This document shows, piece after piece, positions 15,049-23,749 of a DNA stretch of 64,000 bases. A program made the translations under genes and the position numbers. Below the pieces are notes generated by a model. That model had not been told where the DNA came from. It worked only from the letters and a program-made list of their open reading frames with translations, and searched no databases. Every line of letters begins with the position of its first letter. Position 1 is the first letter of the stretch. Location: positions 62,001 through 126,000 of the forward strand of contig NZ_VUNB01000005.1 in assembly GCF_009695865.1 (NCBI RefSeq), written 5' to 3'. The DNA comes from Allobaileyella intestinalis (GTDB lineage: Bacteria > Bacillota > Clostridia > Peptostreptococcales > Anaerovoracaceae).

Positions 15049-17175
15049 ATGGACAATTCATATCTGCAGCTGAAACCTGTATTTGAAAAGGGGCTGGCAC
15101 AGCCTGTGTTTCCTTTTACTGACGGTAAAACCGGAGAGGACTATGCTCCAGAAAAATCAGCTGTTGTCAGATATTGTGTTTATGTGGAAACAGATTTCGA
15201 TATGGACGGAGACGGCAAGAAAGACCTGGTAAAGGCGTTTGTGCAGGTACCTGCAGCAGCTGCCGCCGGAACATACAAGGCACCGGCACTGTTTGAGGCC
15301 AGGCCTTACACTACAGGAACAAACGATGATGGATATGATCACATGAAAGAAGTGGATCATGGCAATTTCAAACCATTTCAGATGGAAAACCTGAAGAAGG
15401 CCTGTGCTGGAAGGAAGGCTGAAAAAGTTGTTTCCGCCTTTGAAGCTGCTGCTTCTGCTGATCCTTCCCAGTGGTATTATCCGGATAAGGGAGGAGATGG
15501 AACCAGGCACGGTTATGACAATATTGATGCCTATGATTACTATCTGGTAAGAGGATATGCTGTTGTTGAAAGCTCAGGTATTGGAACCCTGGGTTCAGAA
15601 GGGTTTGAATACACAGGCTCCACCTATGAGAGAGATAGTTTCAAAGCTGTGGTGGAATGGCTCCACGGTGACAGAATCGGTTTTGCAGACAGAGAAGGAA
15701 AGCTTGAGACAAAGGCAGACTGGTGCAGTGGAAAAGTTGGCATGACCGGAAGATCCTATGCGGGAACAATGCCATTTGCTGTTGCAACTACAGGAGTTGA
15801 AGGCCTGGAAACCATCGTTCCAATTGCAGGAATATCTGACTGGTACAGTTTCCTGAATCAGCAGGGTGCCCAGAGATACTGGCCAAAGGAAATGCTGATG
15901 AGTTTTCTTTCGTATTTCTGTTCAAGCCGGTACAACGATCCGGAGCTTACTGAGGAAGGGAAAAACAGCATCCTCCAATTCCATAATCAGTTCACCATGG
16001 ATCAGCTGAAGTGCGGATTCGACTACGACGAGAAATTCTGGGGAGAGGGGAATTACACACTGAACTGGAAAAACCTGAAGTGCAGTGCTCTGATCATCCA
16101 CGGCCTGAACGACGAAAACGTTTCAACAAAACAGTTCGAGATGATGATGGATTCCTTCCAGAAGGCCGGACAGAATGTAAAGGTCATCCTCCATCAGGGA
16201 CCTCACTTCACTCCGACCATGGCAAACAAGGGCTACGGAATTTCCGTAGACGGTCAGAACTACGACGACATAGTTAACAAGTGGCTGTCTCATTATCTTT
16301 TCGACCAGAAAAACGGTGCATGCAAAATGCCTGCAGTCCTGGTGCAGGACAACAATGACCAGCATCACTGGATAAAGGAAGACCAGTGGCATACAGGTCT
16401 CCACACAAAGCTGATATCAGACTCGGAAGGCATGGGCGTAATAGACACAGACTGGGAAAAAGCCTCTCTTACCCCGGAGAACTTCGACCAGAGAATGTCA
16501 CTTTTTTCCACTAACATGAACCTGCGCCTTGCCACAAAAACCCTTGAGTCACCACTTACGATCCAGGGAACACCAAGAATTGACTTCCGTGGCGCCCTGA
16601 AGACAGGGGACGCTGAAAAATCCTTTGAGGGTGAGAACGTCAACGATGCAGATGCTCTGACCTTCAACCTTGGAACTGCTTCTGGAAAAATGGACGACAT
16701 AAAGCTGACTCTTCTCCTCTGCGATGTCAGCGATGAGCCGTTTAACAGCGTCAGAACTACAGACCCGGAGAGAAATGTGATTCCTGTAAATGTTGTTGAG
16801 AAAGACGCCATTGACAACGGTCCAGGCCTGGAAAAATTCGACAGAGTTGAATTCGACGAAAAATCTGCAAATTACAGAATCATTACTAGAGCATATATGG
16901 ACCTCTGCAATCCGTCCTCAGCCTATGAGCCGGAAACTGCAGCAGAGAGCATTCAGCTGGTTCCGGGAGATTTCCACGATTATCACTGCTACCTGAACGC
17001 CACAAGATATACAGTCCAGAAGGGTCACAGGCTGGAACTGGTAATTGGCACAGAGGATCCGGTAAACTGCCTGATTCACAAAAAATATTCAGTTGAACTG
17101 GATCTGGGATCTGTGGGCGGTGAGCTGCCAGTAAGCGGAGAAGCAGCAGACTCTTGCAAAATCCAGGTGTTGTAG
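15049..17175 (+). CDS. pepX: Xaa-Pro dipeptidyl-peptidase (S15 family)
   Basis: The 708-residue protein matches serine peptidases of family S15. The nucleophile lies in GMTGRSYAG (S236), with the acid in HGLNDENV (D355) and the histidine in GPHFTPT (H386). N-terminal WYYPDKGG and YAVVESSGIGTLGSEG are typical, and the C-terminal 250 residues form the jelly-roll domain of this family. It releases X-Pro dipeptides from peptide N-termini and has no signal peptide, so it should act in the cytoplasm on imported peptides. TGGAGG at 15035-15040 selects the ATG at 15049. The stop is TAG, followed in frame by 38 codons including a Gly-X-X repeat (see 17176-17292). Confidence 0.9.
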   Translation: MDNSYLQLKPVFEKGLAQPVFPFTDGKTGEDYAPEKSAVVRYCVYVETDFDMDGDGKKDLVKAFVQVPAAAAAGTYKAPALFEARPYTTGTNDDGYDHMKEVDHGNFKPFQMENLKKACAGRKAEKVVSAFEAAASADPSQWYYPDKGGDGTRHGYDNIDAYDYYLVRGYAVVESSGIGTLGSEGFEYTGSTYERDSFKAVVEWLHGDRIGFADREGKLETKADWCSGKVGMTGRSYAGTMPFAVATTGVEGLETIVPIAGISDWYSFLNQQGAQRYWPKEMLMSFLSYFCSSRYNDPELTEEGKNSILQFHNQFTMDQLKCGFDYDEKFWGEGNYTLNWKNLKCSALIIHGLNDENVSTKQFEMMMDSFQKAGQNVKVILHQGPHFTPTMANKGYGISVDGQNYDDIVNKWLSHYLFDQKNGACKMPAVLVQDNNDQHHWIKEDQWHTGLHTKLISDSEGMGVIDTDWEKASLTPENFDQRMSLFSTNMNLRLATKTLESPLTIQGTPRIDFRGALKTGDAEKSFEGENVNDADALTFNLGTASGKMDDIKLTLLLCDVSDEPFNSVRTTDPERNVIPVNVVEKDAIDNGPGLEKFDRVEFDEKSANYRIITRAYMDLCNPSSAYEPETAAESIQLVPGDFHDYHCYLNATRYTVQKGHRLELVIGTEDPVNCLIHKKYSVELDLGSVGGELPVSGEAADSCKIQVL

Positions 17176-17292
17176 CTGTATTGTCCAGGGCAGCCGGTTA
17201 CTAAGGGGATGACCGGAACAACCGGAGTAACTGGTACAATCGGAATAATCGGTACAACCGGATTCTGCGGAATGACCGGTATTACGATATAG
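17176..17292 (+). other. Gly-X-X repeat frame behind the pepX amber stop
   Basis: In the same frame as pepX, directly after its TAG, 38 codons run to a second TAG at 17290-17292. They begin LYCPGQPVTKG and then repeat Thr-Gly-Thr, Thr-Gly-Val and Ile-Gly-Ile triplets with glycine every third residue, like a short collagen-type tail. At DNA level it is a degenerate repeat of ACCGGAACA / ATCGGAATA. An ATG at 17209 exists, but AAGGGG touches it, so independent translation is unlikely. It may be a lost tail, a read-through extension, or a chance repeat. Confidence 0.4.
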
Positions 17293-17348
17293 CAGAAGTT
17301 CACGGATCAATTGGTATTACTGAATTAAGATTAACTTTGGAATGTAGC

Positions 17349-17379
17349 AAAAGGGGATTCCGGACAGAAGCCCCTTTTG
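17349..17379 (+). terminator. Terminator after pepX
   Basis: AAAAGGGG at 17349-17356 pairs with CCCCTTTT at 17371-17378. Confidence 0.8.
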
Positions 17380-17432
17380 TGTGCGTAAAATAACGGACTC
17401 AGGCCCTCACATCCTATGAGTGGAAATGTTGT

Positions 17433-18974
17433 GGACGCCTCTTTGTAAGACTGCAGGCGTCCAGATGAGCTAATAAGTTTGGAGTGGACGCCAGTCAAAT
17501 ATTGCAGTGGCGTCCATTCCGCCTCAGCCCGTAAGTGGCGTCCAATCCGCCATACAACCCAAATCTGGACGCCACGCCAACACCCAACAGGCGTCCAAAT
17601 CAGCAACCACCAAGAATCTGGACGCCACGTCGACACCCAACAGGCGTCCAAATCAGCAACCACCAAGAATCTGGACGCCGCCCCAGCCCGTAAGTGGCGT
17701 CCAATCCGCCCTACACCTCAAATCTGGACGCCACGCCAACACCAAACAGGCGTCCAAATCAGCAACCACCAAGAATCTGGACGCCGCCCCAGCCTGTAAG
17801 TGGCGTCCATTTCGCCCTAGAACTCAAATCTGGACGCCACGCCAACACCAAACAGGCGTCCAAATCAGCAACCACCAAGAATCTGGACGCCACGCCAACC
17901 ACCGACTGGCGTCCAATCCGCCATACAACCCCAATCTGGACGCCGCGCAAACCATCGACTGGCGTCCAATCCGCCATACATCTCCAATCTGGACGCCGCC
18001 CCAGCCCGTAAGTGGCGTCCAATCCGCCCTACACCCACAATCTGGACGCCACGCCGACACCCAACAGGCGTCCAAATCAGCAACCACCAAGAATCTGGAC
18101 GCCGCGCCAGCCCGTAAGTGGCGTCCAATCCGCCCTACATCTCCAACCTGGACGCCGCCCCAACCACCCACTGGCGTCCATTCCGCCCTACATCTCCAAC
18201 CTGGACGCCACGCCGACACCCAACAGGCGTCCAATCCACCATAAATCCCAAATCTGGACGCCGCGCCGACACCCAACAGGCGTCCATTCCGCCATAGATC
18301 CCAAATCTGGACGCCATCATAATCCCCAACAGGCGTCCAAATCACTCTATAAACGCAATCTGGACGCCGCGTCAACACACAACAGGCGTCCAAATCAGCA
18401 ATCACCAAGAATCTGGACGCCACGCCGACACCCAACAGGCGTCCAAATCAGCAACCACCAAGAATCTGGACGCCGCGCCAGCCCGTAAGTGGCGTCCAAT
18501 CCGCCCTGGATTCCCAATCTGGACGCCACGCCAACCGCCCACTGGCGTCCAATCCGCCATACAACCCAAATCTGGACGCCACGCCAACCACCCACTGGCG
18601 TCCATTCCGCTATACAACCCAAATCTGGACGCCGCGCCAACACCCAACAGGCGTCCAAATCAGCAACCACCAAGAATCTGGACGCCGCCCCAACCACCCA
18701 CTGGCGTCCAAATCAGCAACCACCAAGAATCTGGACGCCGCGCCAACACCCAACAGGCGTCCAAATCAGCAACCACCAAGAATCTGGACGCCACGCCAAC
18801 CACCGACTGGCGTCCAATCCGCCATACAACTCAAATCTGGACGCCGCCCCAACCACCCACTGGCGTCCAATCCGCCATACATCTCCAATCTGGACGCCAC
18901 GCCAACCGCCCACTGGCGTCCAATCCGCCCTACACCTCCAATCTGGACGCCGCCCCAACCCGTAAGTGGCGTCC
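17433..18974 (-). repeat. 53-bp tandem palindrome repeat, array 2 (inverted)
   Basis: About 29 copies of GGACGCC and 30 of GGCGTCC alternate. From 17567 (GGACGCC) and 17590 (GGCGTCC) to 18945 and 18968 the 53-bp phase does not slip, which is 26 successive periods. One defect near 17509-17537 has lost a GGACGCC. On the plus strand the order is GGACGCC, 16 bases, GGCGTCC, 23 bases. The intervals are the A/C-rich complements of those in arrays 1 and 3, so this array lies in opposite orientation. Interval classes include ACGCCAACACCCAACA, GCCCCAGCCCGTAAGT and ACGCCAACCACCGACT (16 bp), and AAATCAGCAACCACCAAGAA... (23 bp). The array starts about 50 bp after the pepX terminator and contains no supported gene. 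Confidence 0.95.
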
Positions 18975-18989
18975 TCCAACCAATCCCGT

Positions 18990-19125
18990 ACCCGCCAGTC
19001 CCTCAAGTGTCATCACTTAAACCGCCAGTCCCTCAAGTGTCATCACTTAAACCGCCAGCCCCTCAAATTTGAATACCAGACCCGCCAGTCCCCCAAATGT
19101 CAATACTTAAACCACCAGAAACTGG
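18990..19125 (+). repeat. 30-bp tandem repeat, unrelated to the 53-bp unit
   Basis: ACCGCCAGTCCCTCAAGTGT followed by CATCACTTAA repeats from about 18990, 19021, 19051 and 19080, with a partial copy at 19111. The first two are almost identical and the later ones diverged. It begins 15 bp after array 2 ends and lies upstream of the glycosyltransferase gene. Confidence 0.85.
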
Positions 19126-19215
19126 TTTTTAAATAATCTTAAGAATCTTGCCAGTCCCTCTTAAGAATGGAACCGTATACTTGTACAGGATAAAGATGAC
19201 GGGGAGGCATAGGCC

Positions 19216-20394
19216 ATGAATATATTGATACTTACTGCCAGGTTTGGGATGGGTCATATCAAGGCCGCAGAGGCAGTTAAGGAACAGCTGGATGAGGACA
19301 GCAGATATGATGAGGTTAAGGTAATAGATTTTGTTGAGTATTTGTTTCCGCATTTAAGCGCATGGATATACAGGAGTTTTAACAGGCTGGTAATGAATCA
19401 GACCGGCCTTTATAACAAGGCCATTTCTTTTACGGATAATGTGAGCCTTCTGCCAATGAAGGCATATATTTCCTGGAAAATCGGCCGGTTGATTGAAAGC
19501 AGTAATGCCAGCGGGGTGATAGCAATTTTTCCATGCTGTTCCAGGTATATTTCTGTATATAAGGAGTTCACCGGATCAAAGATCCCTCTGTACACTTGCA
19601 TTACAGACATTCATCCCCATAGTGAATGGGTTGCAGAGGACACGGACGGATATTTTGCGGGAAGCCAGGAGACTGTGCAGCAGCTGGTGAATAAAGGGGT
19701 TCCTCGCTCCAGGATTTTTGTTACCGGCATACCGGTGAAAAAAGCGTTTTGCCATGGAAATCAGGAAAATCCGTATGACCGCAGGAACGTTGAAAATGCA
19801 CCAGAAATTCTGGTAATGGGCGGAGGCCTGGGCCTGGCTTCCAGCAGCCATAAGCTGAACGAACTTCTGGAATCGGCTGCAAAGGATTACGGTGCCAGGG
19901 TTACAGTGGTGTGCGGTAGTAACGAGAAGAGAAAAAAAGAACTGGAGGCTGCTCATCCGGAATTTAAGGTAATGGGGTTTGTAAACCATGTGGACCGGCT
20001 CATGAAAGACGCTGATGTTTTAATAACGAAGCCTGGGGGCATAACATTGTTCGAAGGAATTTCTTCAGAGACTCCTCTGTTTTTTCTGGAGCCCCGCTTG
20101 AATCAGGAAGTTTACAACGCAAAGTTTGCGGAGAAAAACCACGTGGCAAAGGTCATCTGGTCTGCAGAGGATGCAGATACAAAGGAGCTGATGGAATTCA
20201 TATCAGATAAAGATGAAATCCGCCATATGAAAGAGTCTATGGCAACCTTGAAAAAAGACTGCTACGGCAGCAGAATTGGGGACATCATGTACCTGGACAT
20301 AAAGAAGAAGCATCATCAGTCCGTAATGGACGGCAGAAATACAGACAATATAGACGATAGAAACAGTGTGGGAATTTTCAGCTATGAGTGTTAG
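19216..20394 (+). CDS. UgtP/MGDG-synthase-like glycosyltransferase
   Basis: The 392-residue protein has the GT28-type layout. The N-terminal half starts MNILILTARFGMGHIKAAEA, with the glycine/histidine loop used by diacylglycerol glucosyltransferases and MGDG synthases. The C-terminal half has ILVMGGGLGLASSSHK, VVCGSNEKRKKELE and TKPGGITLFEGISSETP, the nucleotide-sugar site. It probably adds hexose to diacylglycerol at the inner membrane face, giving glycolipid. A role as anchor for lipoteichoic acid is inference. GGGGAGG nine bases upstream sets the start. The stop overlaps the deacetylase start by 11 bases, so the two are coupled. Confidence 0.82.
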   Translation: MNILILTARFGMGHIKAAEAVKEQLDEDSRYDEVKVIDFVEYLFPHLSAWIYRSFNRLVMNQTGLYNKAISFTDNVSLLPMKAYISWKIGRLIESSNASGVIAIFPCCSRYISVYKEFTGSKIPLYTCITDIHPHSEWVAEDTDGYFAGSQETVQQLVNKGVPRSRIFVTGIPVKKAFCHGNQENPYDRRNVENAPEILVMGGGLGLASSSHKLNELLESAAKDYGARVTVVCGSNEKRKKELEAAHPEFKVMGFVNHVDRLMKDADVLITKPGGITLFEGISSETPLFFLEPRLNQEVYNAKFAEKNHVAKVIWSAEDADTKELMEFISDKDEIRHMKESMATLKKDCYGSRIGDIMYLDIKKKHHQSVMDGRNTDNIDDRNSVGIFSYEC

Positions 20395-21112
20395 TAAAAA
20401 AAATAAAATTCTGGTTGCAGGTATGGCTGCGGCAGCAGGGCTGGGATATTACAGCGTTTTGCCTACTGTGAGAGAGAAGTATCCGTATATGCTGAGAAAC
20501 AAAATTGCCTGGAGAATGGAGAAAACAGGTGAAATGGAAGCAGGAAAGAAACCTGTTTTCCTGACCTTTGACGACGGCCCCGGACCCCATACAATGGAAC
20601 TGCTGGATCTCCTTGAACAGTATGATGTGAAGGCAACTTTTTTCATAGTTACGTCCTTTGCTGAAAAGTATCCAGAAACCATAGAACGCATGAAAGAAGA
20701 GGGCCACGAAATAGGGCTCCATTCCTATCTCCACAAGAGCGGGCTTTTTGCCAGTCCTGTTTTTACAAGAAAGACATTCCGGCGGTCCCTGGAGATCATG
20801 AACAAAATGGATGTACATCCAACGCTTTACAGAGCACCCTGGGGTGAGATCAACCGGGAAACTGTAAGGCAGACTGATAGAATGAACCTCAAGAGAGTGT
20901 ACTGGACAGTAATGGCAGAAGACTGGAGAGGGGGCCAGAGCTGTCAGGTGACAGCAGAAAAGCTTTTTGCAAGAGTCCATCCTGGAGACGTTATCTGCAT
21001 ACATGATGGACGGGGGAAAAATGACGCTCCCGCAAGAACCATCGAGGCCCTGAAAATGGTGCTGCCAGTGTGGAAGTCCATGGGATACACATTTGAAACT
21101 ATGAAAAAATAG
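20384..21112 (+). CDS. Polysaccharide deacetylase (NodB domain)
   Basis: The 242-residue protein has a short hydrophobic N-terminal segment (KILVAGMAAAAGLGYYSVL), likely a membrane anchor or uncleaved signal. The CE4 deacetylase domain follows: PVFLTFDDGPGPHT with the metal aspartates (about 63-64), GLHSYLHKSG with the metal histidines, YRAPWGE, and VICIHDG near the end. These enzymes remove acetyl or similar groups from cell-wall sugars outside the cell. The ATG at 20384 overlaps the end of the glycosyltransferase gene. A GTG at 20366 in frame is an alternative. Neither has a clear ribosome site, which fits translational coupling. Confidence 0.85.
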   Translation: MSVSKKNKILVAGMAAAAGLGYYSVLPTVREKYPYMLRNKIAWRMEKTGEMEAGKKPVFLTFDDGPGPHTMELLDLLEQYDVKATFFIVTSFAEKYPETIERMKEEGHEIGLHSYLHKSGLFASPVFTRKTFRRSLEIMNKMDVHPTLYRAPWGEINRETVRQTDRMNLKRVYWTVMAEDWRGGQSCQVTAEKLFARVHPGDVICIHDGRGKNDAPARTIEALKMVLPVWKSMGYTFETMKK

Positions 21113-21218
21113 TTTTTACCTGGCGGAGGTTACGGAAGTAGTTGTTGTAATATAATATAGAAAGCGGTGGTAGTTTATGGCAACTGAAGGCAAAATCCTG
21201 CCTGATGGAGGAAGGAAT

Positions 21219-21650
21219 ATGAATTACAAGGTTCTGGTTGCAGAAGACGATAAAGATATAGCCAATCTTTTAAAGCTGTATCTTAACAGCAGCGGATATG
21301 ATGTGAAAATAGCTTCCAATGGGGAAGAGGCATATGACATGGCACTTGAGTGTCCCCCTGACATCGGAGTTTTTGATATCATGATGGACAAGATGGACGG
21401 CTACGAGCTGACCATGAAGCTGAGGCAGAAATATACTTTTCCAATAATCTTCCTTTCAGCTAAAAATCTGGATACAGATAAGATCCTGGGCCTTGACCTG
21501 GGAGCAGACGATTACATGACCAAACCCTTCAATCCACTTGAAGTAGTTGCACGGGTAAAGTCTAATCTGAGAAGGTATTATCAGTTCAACGATGGTTCCG
21601 AACAGGAAAAACAGGAAAAATCCAAGGACGGAGATGTTTACCAGGTATAG
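21219..21650 (+). CDS. Response regulator, receiver half (ends at in-frame amber)
   Basis: These 143 residues are a complete receiver domain: VLVAEDDKD (acidic pair), VFDIMMDKMDG with the phosphorylated D53, FLSAKN, and YMTKPFNPLEVV with K102. A charged linker (QEKQEKSKDGDVYQV) follows. The frame then meets TAG at 21648-21650 and continues without shift into a full OmpR-type DNA-binding domain. In relatives the linker continues as ...GDLVLD, so the amber replaces one codon of the interdomain junction. GGAGGAAGG sets the ATG at 21219. The frame also opens from 21177 but without a site. The kinase gene downstream is intact. Confidence 0.85.
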   Translation: MNYKVLVAEDDKDIANLLKLYLNSSGYDVKIASNGEEAYDMALECPPDIGVFDIMMDKMDGYELTMKLRQKYTFPIIFLSAKNLDTDKILGLDLGADDYMTKPFNPLEVVARVKSNLRRYYQFNDGSEQEKQEKSKDGDVYQV

Positions 21651-21935
21651 GATTTGGTGCTGGACAATGAGGGAAAGACGGTTACCCAGGATGGCCGCCT
21701 TGTGGAGCTGACTTCCACCGAATTCAAGATCCTGGCGCTGTTTATGAAAGACCCGGGAAGGGTTTACACAAAACAGCAGATTTGTGAAAACGTAATGGGT
21801 GACTATTTTCAGTCAGACGACAACAGCATTATGGTTCATATTTCCAATTTGAGAGACAAACTGGGAGATGATTTCCGCCATCCAAAATACATTAAGAACA
21901 TAAGAGGCCTTGGATATAAAATCGAAAAGGAATAG
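21651..21935 (+). pseudogene. Response regulator, OmpR-type DNA-binding half after the amber codon
   Basis: This piece is in the same frame as the receiver half. It contains DLVLDNEGKTVTQDGRLVEL, LTSTEFKILALFMKDPGRVY, then IMVHISNLRDKLGDD and IRGLGYKIEKE, a full winged helix with normal spacing. The only defect of the locus is the TAG at 21648. A TTG at 21654 (TTGGTG) could restart translation, but no ribosome site precedes it. Possible readings are a recent nonsense mutation, stop-codon read-through, two separately made domains, or a sequencing error. The histidine kinase starts five bases after this frame ends. Confidence 0.7.
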
Positions 21936-21940
21936 CATTC

Positions 21941-23563
21941 ATGGATGTAAGCAAAAAACCGGAACTGCCTATAAAAAGAGGAAGCTTCGTTGCAACAATA
22001 ATAAGGAATCATATACTTTTTTCGGTGTTCCTGGTGGTCCTGATTTATGTGGTAGTGGTTCTTGTAACCATAAATACCTTTGATTCCAGCATTAACAAGA
22101 ATGTCAAGAATCTGGCCTCAGATTATTCTGAATCTGCAGAGTTTAAAAATGTGAATATACACAGATATCTGAATGGCAACAGCGGAGCGGTGATCCTGGA
22201 CAAAAATGGAAAGACTGTTTTTCATACTGGAAGATGCCCGATCAAAGAGTTTACTCCTGATGGACTGAAGCTGATTCCAGCCAGAGACCAGATCGTAGAT
22301 ATAAGTGTAAAAAAAGCTGAAAACGACGACGGACAGCAGGTTATCTTCGTGCGCCGGATATGGACAACTGATCTGTACACGGATTATGTGGATTTTGGTG
22401 ATGTTGATGTGCTGGATTCAGATCACAATGTAATATATTCCACTAAGTTTTCTGATAAAACCCGATATTCTCCAGATGAATACAAGCTGCTTACTGGAAA
22501 ACTGGGAAAGGATATCAGCGTAAGAAAGACGGGATTCAAGAAAACATCAGAGAGCACAGGAAAAAGTGAGAAATACACACTGGTTGCATTCAGCCAGCCG
22601 GATTCTGTGTCTGCCATGAACAGGCGGGAGAGAAACAGCATCTTCATCATTCTTGGAACAGTGGCCGCATACTTCGCACTTCTGATGATTTTTTCCCTGA
22701 TAATCTCAAGAAAGGTAAAAACACCTATACATGCCCTGGAGCAGGCTATGAGTGATGTGAGCAGGGGAAAAACCGGCGGTATTATCGTCTATGAAGGACC
22801 TACTGAGTTCATGGATATGTGCCACAGTTTTAACACCATGTCAAAGAAGCTGCAGGTGTCAGAAAATGAAAATCAGGAAATGCGGGAAGCCCAGCAGAGG
22901 ATGATTTCCGGTGTAGCTCACGATCTTAAAACACCTATAACGGTTATACAGGGATATGCCAAGGCCATCAACGACGGAATTGTGGCACCTGAAGATCAGA
23001 AAAAATACCTGCAGACCATCGAGGAGAAAAGCACCCAGCTGACGGAGCTGATCAACGAATTTCACCAGTATGCAATGATGAACAGGCCGGAGATGAAATT
23101 CGACCTGGAGAAGGTCAATATCTGCGAGTTTACAAGGGAATACCTGGCAGGAAGGTATCAGGAACTGGATATTGAAGGAAGAGAGCTGGAACTGGATATT
23201 CCTGATGAGGAAATCATGGTTTCCATAGATCAGTCCCACTTTACGAGGGTTTTCGACAATCTGGTTAATAATTACCTCAGGTATTGCGGCGAAGGGTCTA
23301 CGCTTTTCTGTTCTATTAAACAGCGGGATGACAAGGTGCTGGTCATCATGGGAGATAACGGACCGGGAGTCAGCGAAAACGTCATATCCACAATCTTTGA
23401 TCCTTTTGTAAAAGGCGATTCTGCCAGGGCGTCAAGAGGCTCTGGCCTGGGACTGTCAATTGTGAAGGAGGTCATCGAAGGCTGCGGGGGCACCATAGTT
23501 TTAACAAAACACCCGAGAAAGCCTATGAACACGGAATTTATTATTACGCTGCCAGTAAAATAG
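21941..23563 (+). CDS. Sensor histidine kinase
   Basis: The 540-residue membrane kinase has a first transmembrane helix at about 20-42 and an extracellular sensor region of about 185 residues. A second helix follows near 229-252, then a HAMP linker (KVKTPIHALEQAMSDVSRG) and the dimerisation helix with phospho-acceptor H327 in GVAHDLKTPITVIQGYAK. The ATPase domain has NLVNNYLRY, DNGPGV and GSGLGLSIV. The extracellular part has a repeated VILDKNGKTVFHTG / VDVLDSDHNVIYSTK motif as in double-PAS-like sensors. AAGGAA eight bases upstream supports the start. It should phosphorylate the response regulator just upstream, which is interrupted by an amber codon. Confidence 0.9.
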   Translation: MDVSKKPELPIKRGSFVATIIRNHILFSVFLVVLIYVVVVLVTINTFDSSINKNVKNLASDYSESAEFKNVNIHRYLNGNSGAVILDKNGKTVFHTGRCPIKEFTPDGLKLIPARDQIVDISVKKAENDDGQQVIFVRRIWTTDLYTDYVDFGDVDVLDSDHNVIYSTKFSDKTRYSPDEYKLLTGKLGKDISVRKTGFKKTSESTGKSEKYTLVAFSQPDSVSAMNRRERNSIFIILGTVAAYFALLMIFSLIISRKVKTPIHALEQAMSDVSRGKTGGIIVYEGPTEFMDMCHSFNTMSKKLQVSENENQEMREAQQRMISGVAHDLKTPITVIQGYAKAINDGIVAPEDQKKYLQTIEEKSTQLTELINEFHQYAMMNRPEMKFDLEKVNICEFTREYLAGRYQELDIEGRELELDIPDEEIMVSIDQSHFTRVFDNLVNNYLRYCGEGSTLFCSIKQRDDKVLVIMGDNGPGVSENVISTIFDPFVKGDSARASRGSGLGLSIVKEVIEGCGGTIVLTKHPRKPMNTEFIITLPVK

Positions 23564-23702
23564 CCGGCCTGTGGCCGGTTGCCTGGGGCGGGTTCAGTGG
23601 CTCTCCGCTGTAGTTTAATTCATGAGTACACATCCCGAAAAACTGAGTATACAAAAAAATCACATATTTCTGATAATTTTCATACTTCTTGGTCTGATGT
23701 CA

Positions 23703-23711
23703 TGGTACAAT
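23703..23711 (+). promoter_or_regulatory. Extended -10 promoter for the riboswitch transcript
   Basis: TGG followed by TACAAT at 23706-23711 forms an extended -10. No good -35 lies at 16-18 bases. It is about 40 bases before the riboswitch. Confidence 0.4.
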
Positions 23712-23749
23712 ATCACCCGTACAAAACGATATTTTTCTAAAATGTCATC

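Noticed and set aside
17507-18244. A 245-codon forward frame and others over array 2
   Set aside because: Same reason: the A/C-rich strand of the repeat rarely contains stop triplets, so several frames are open at once.
1908-18974. CRISPR arrays
   Set aside because: The constant element is only 7-8 bp, the intervals recur between units instead of being unique, both orientations of the motif alternate, and no cas gene is present.
17173-21650. Reassignment of TAG to an amino acid in this organism
   Set aside because: Many genes here end properly at TAG (for example the sulfhydrylase, pepX itself, aspartate-rich permeases and both kinases). Two in-frame extensions are not enough to infer recoding, only to test for read-through.
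23562-23581. Terminator after the first histidine kinase
   Set aside because: AGCCGGCC/GGCCGGTT can form a hairpin, but no T-run follows. It is left unannotated.
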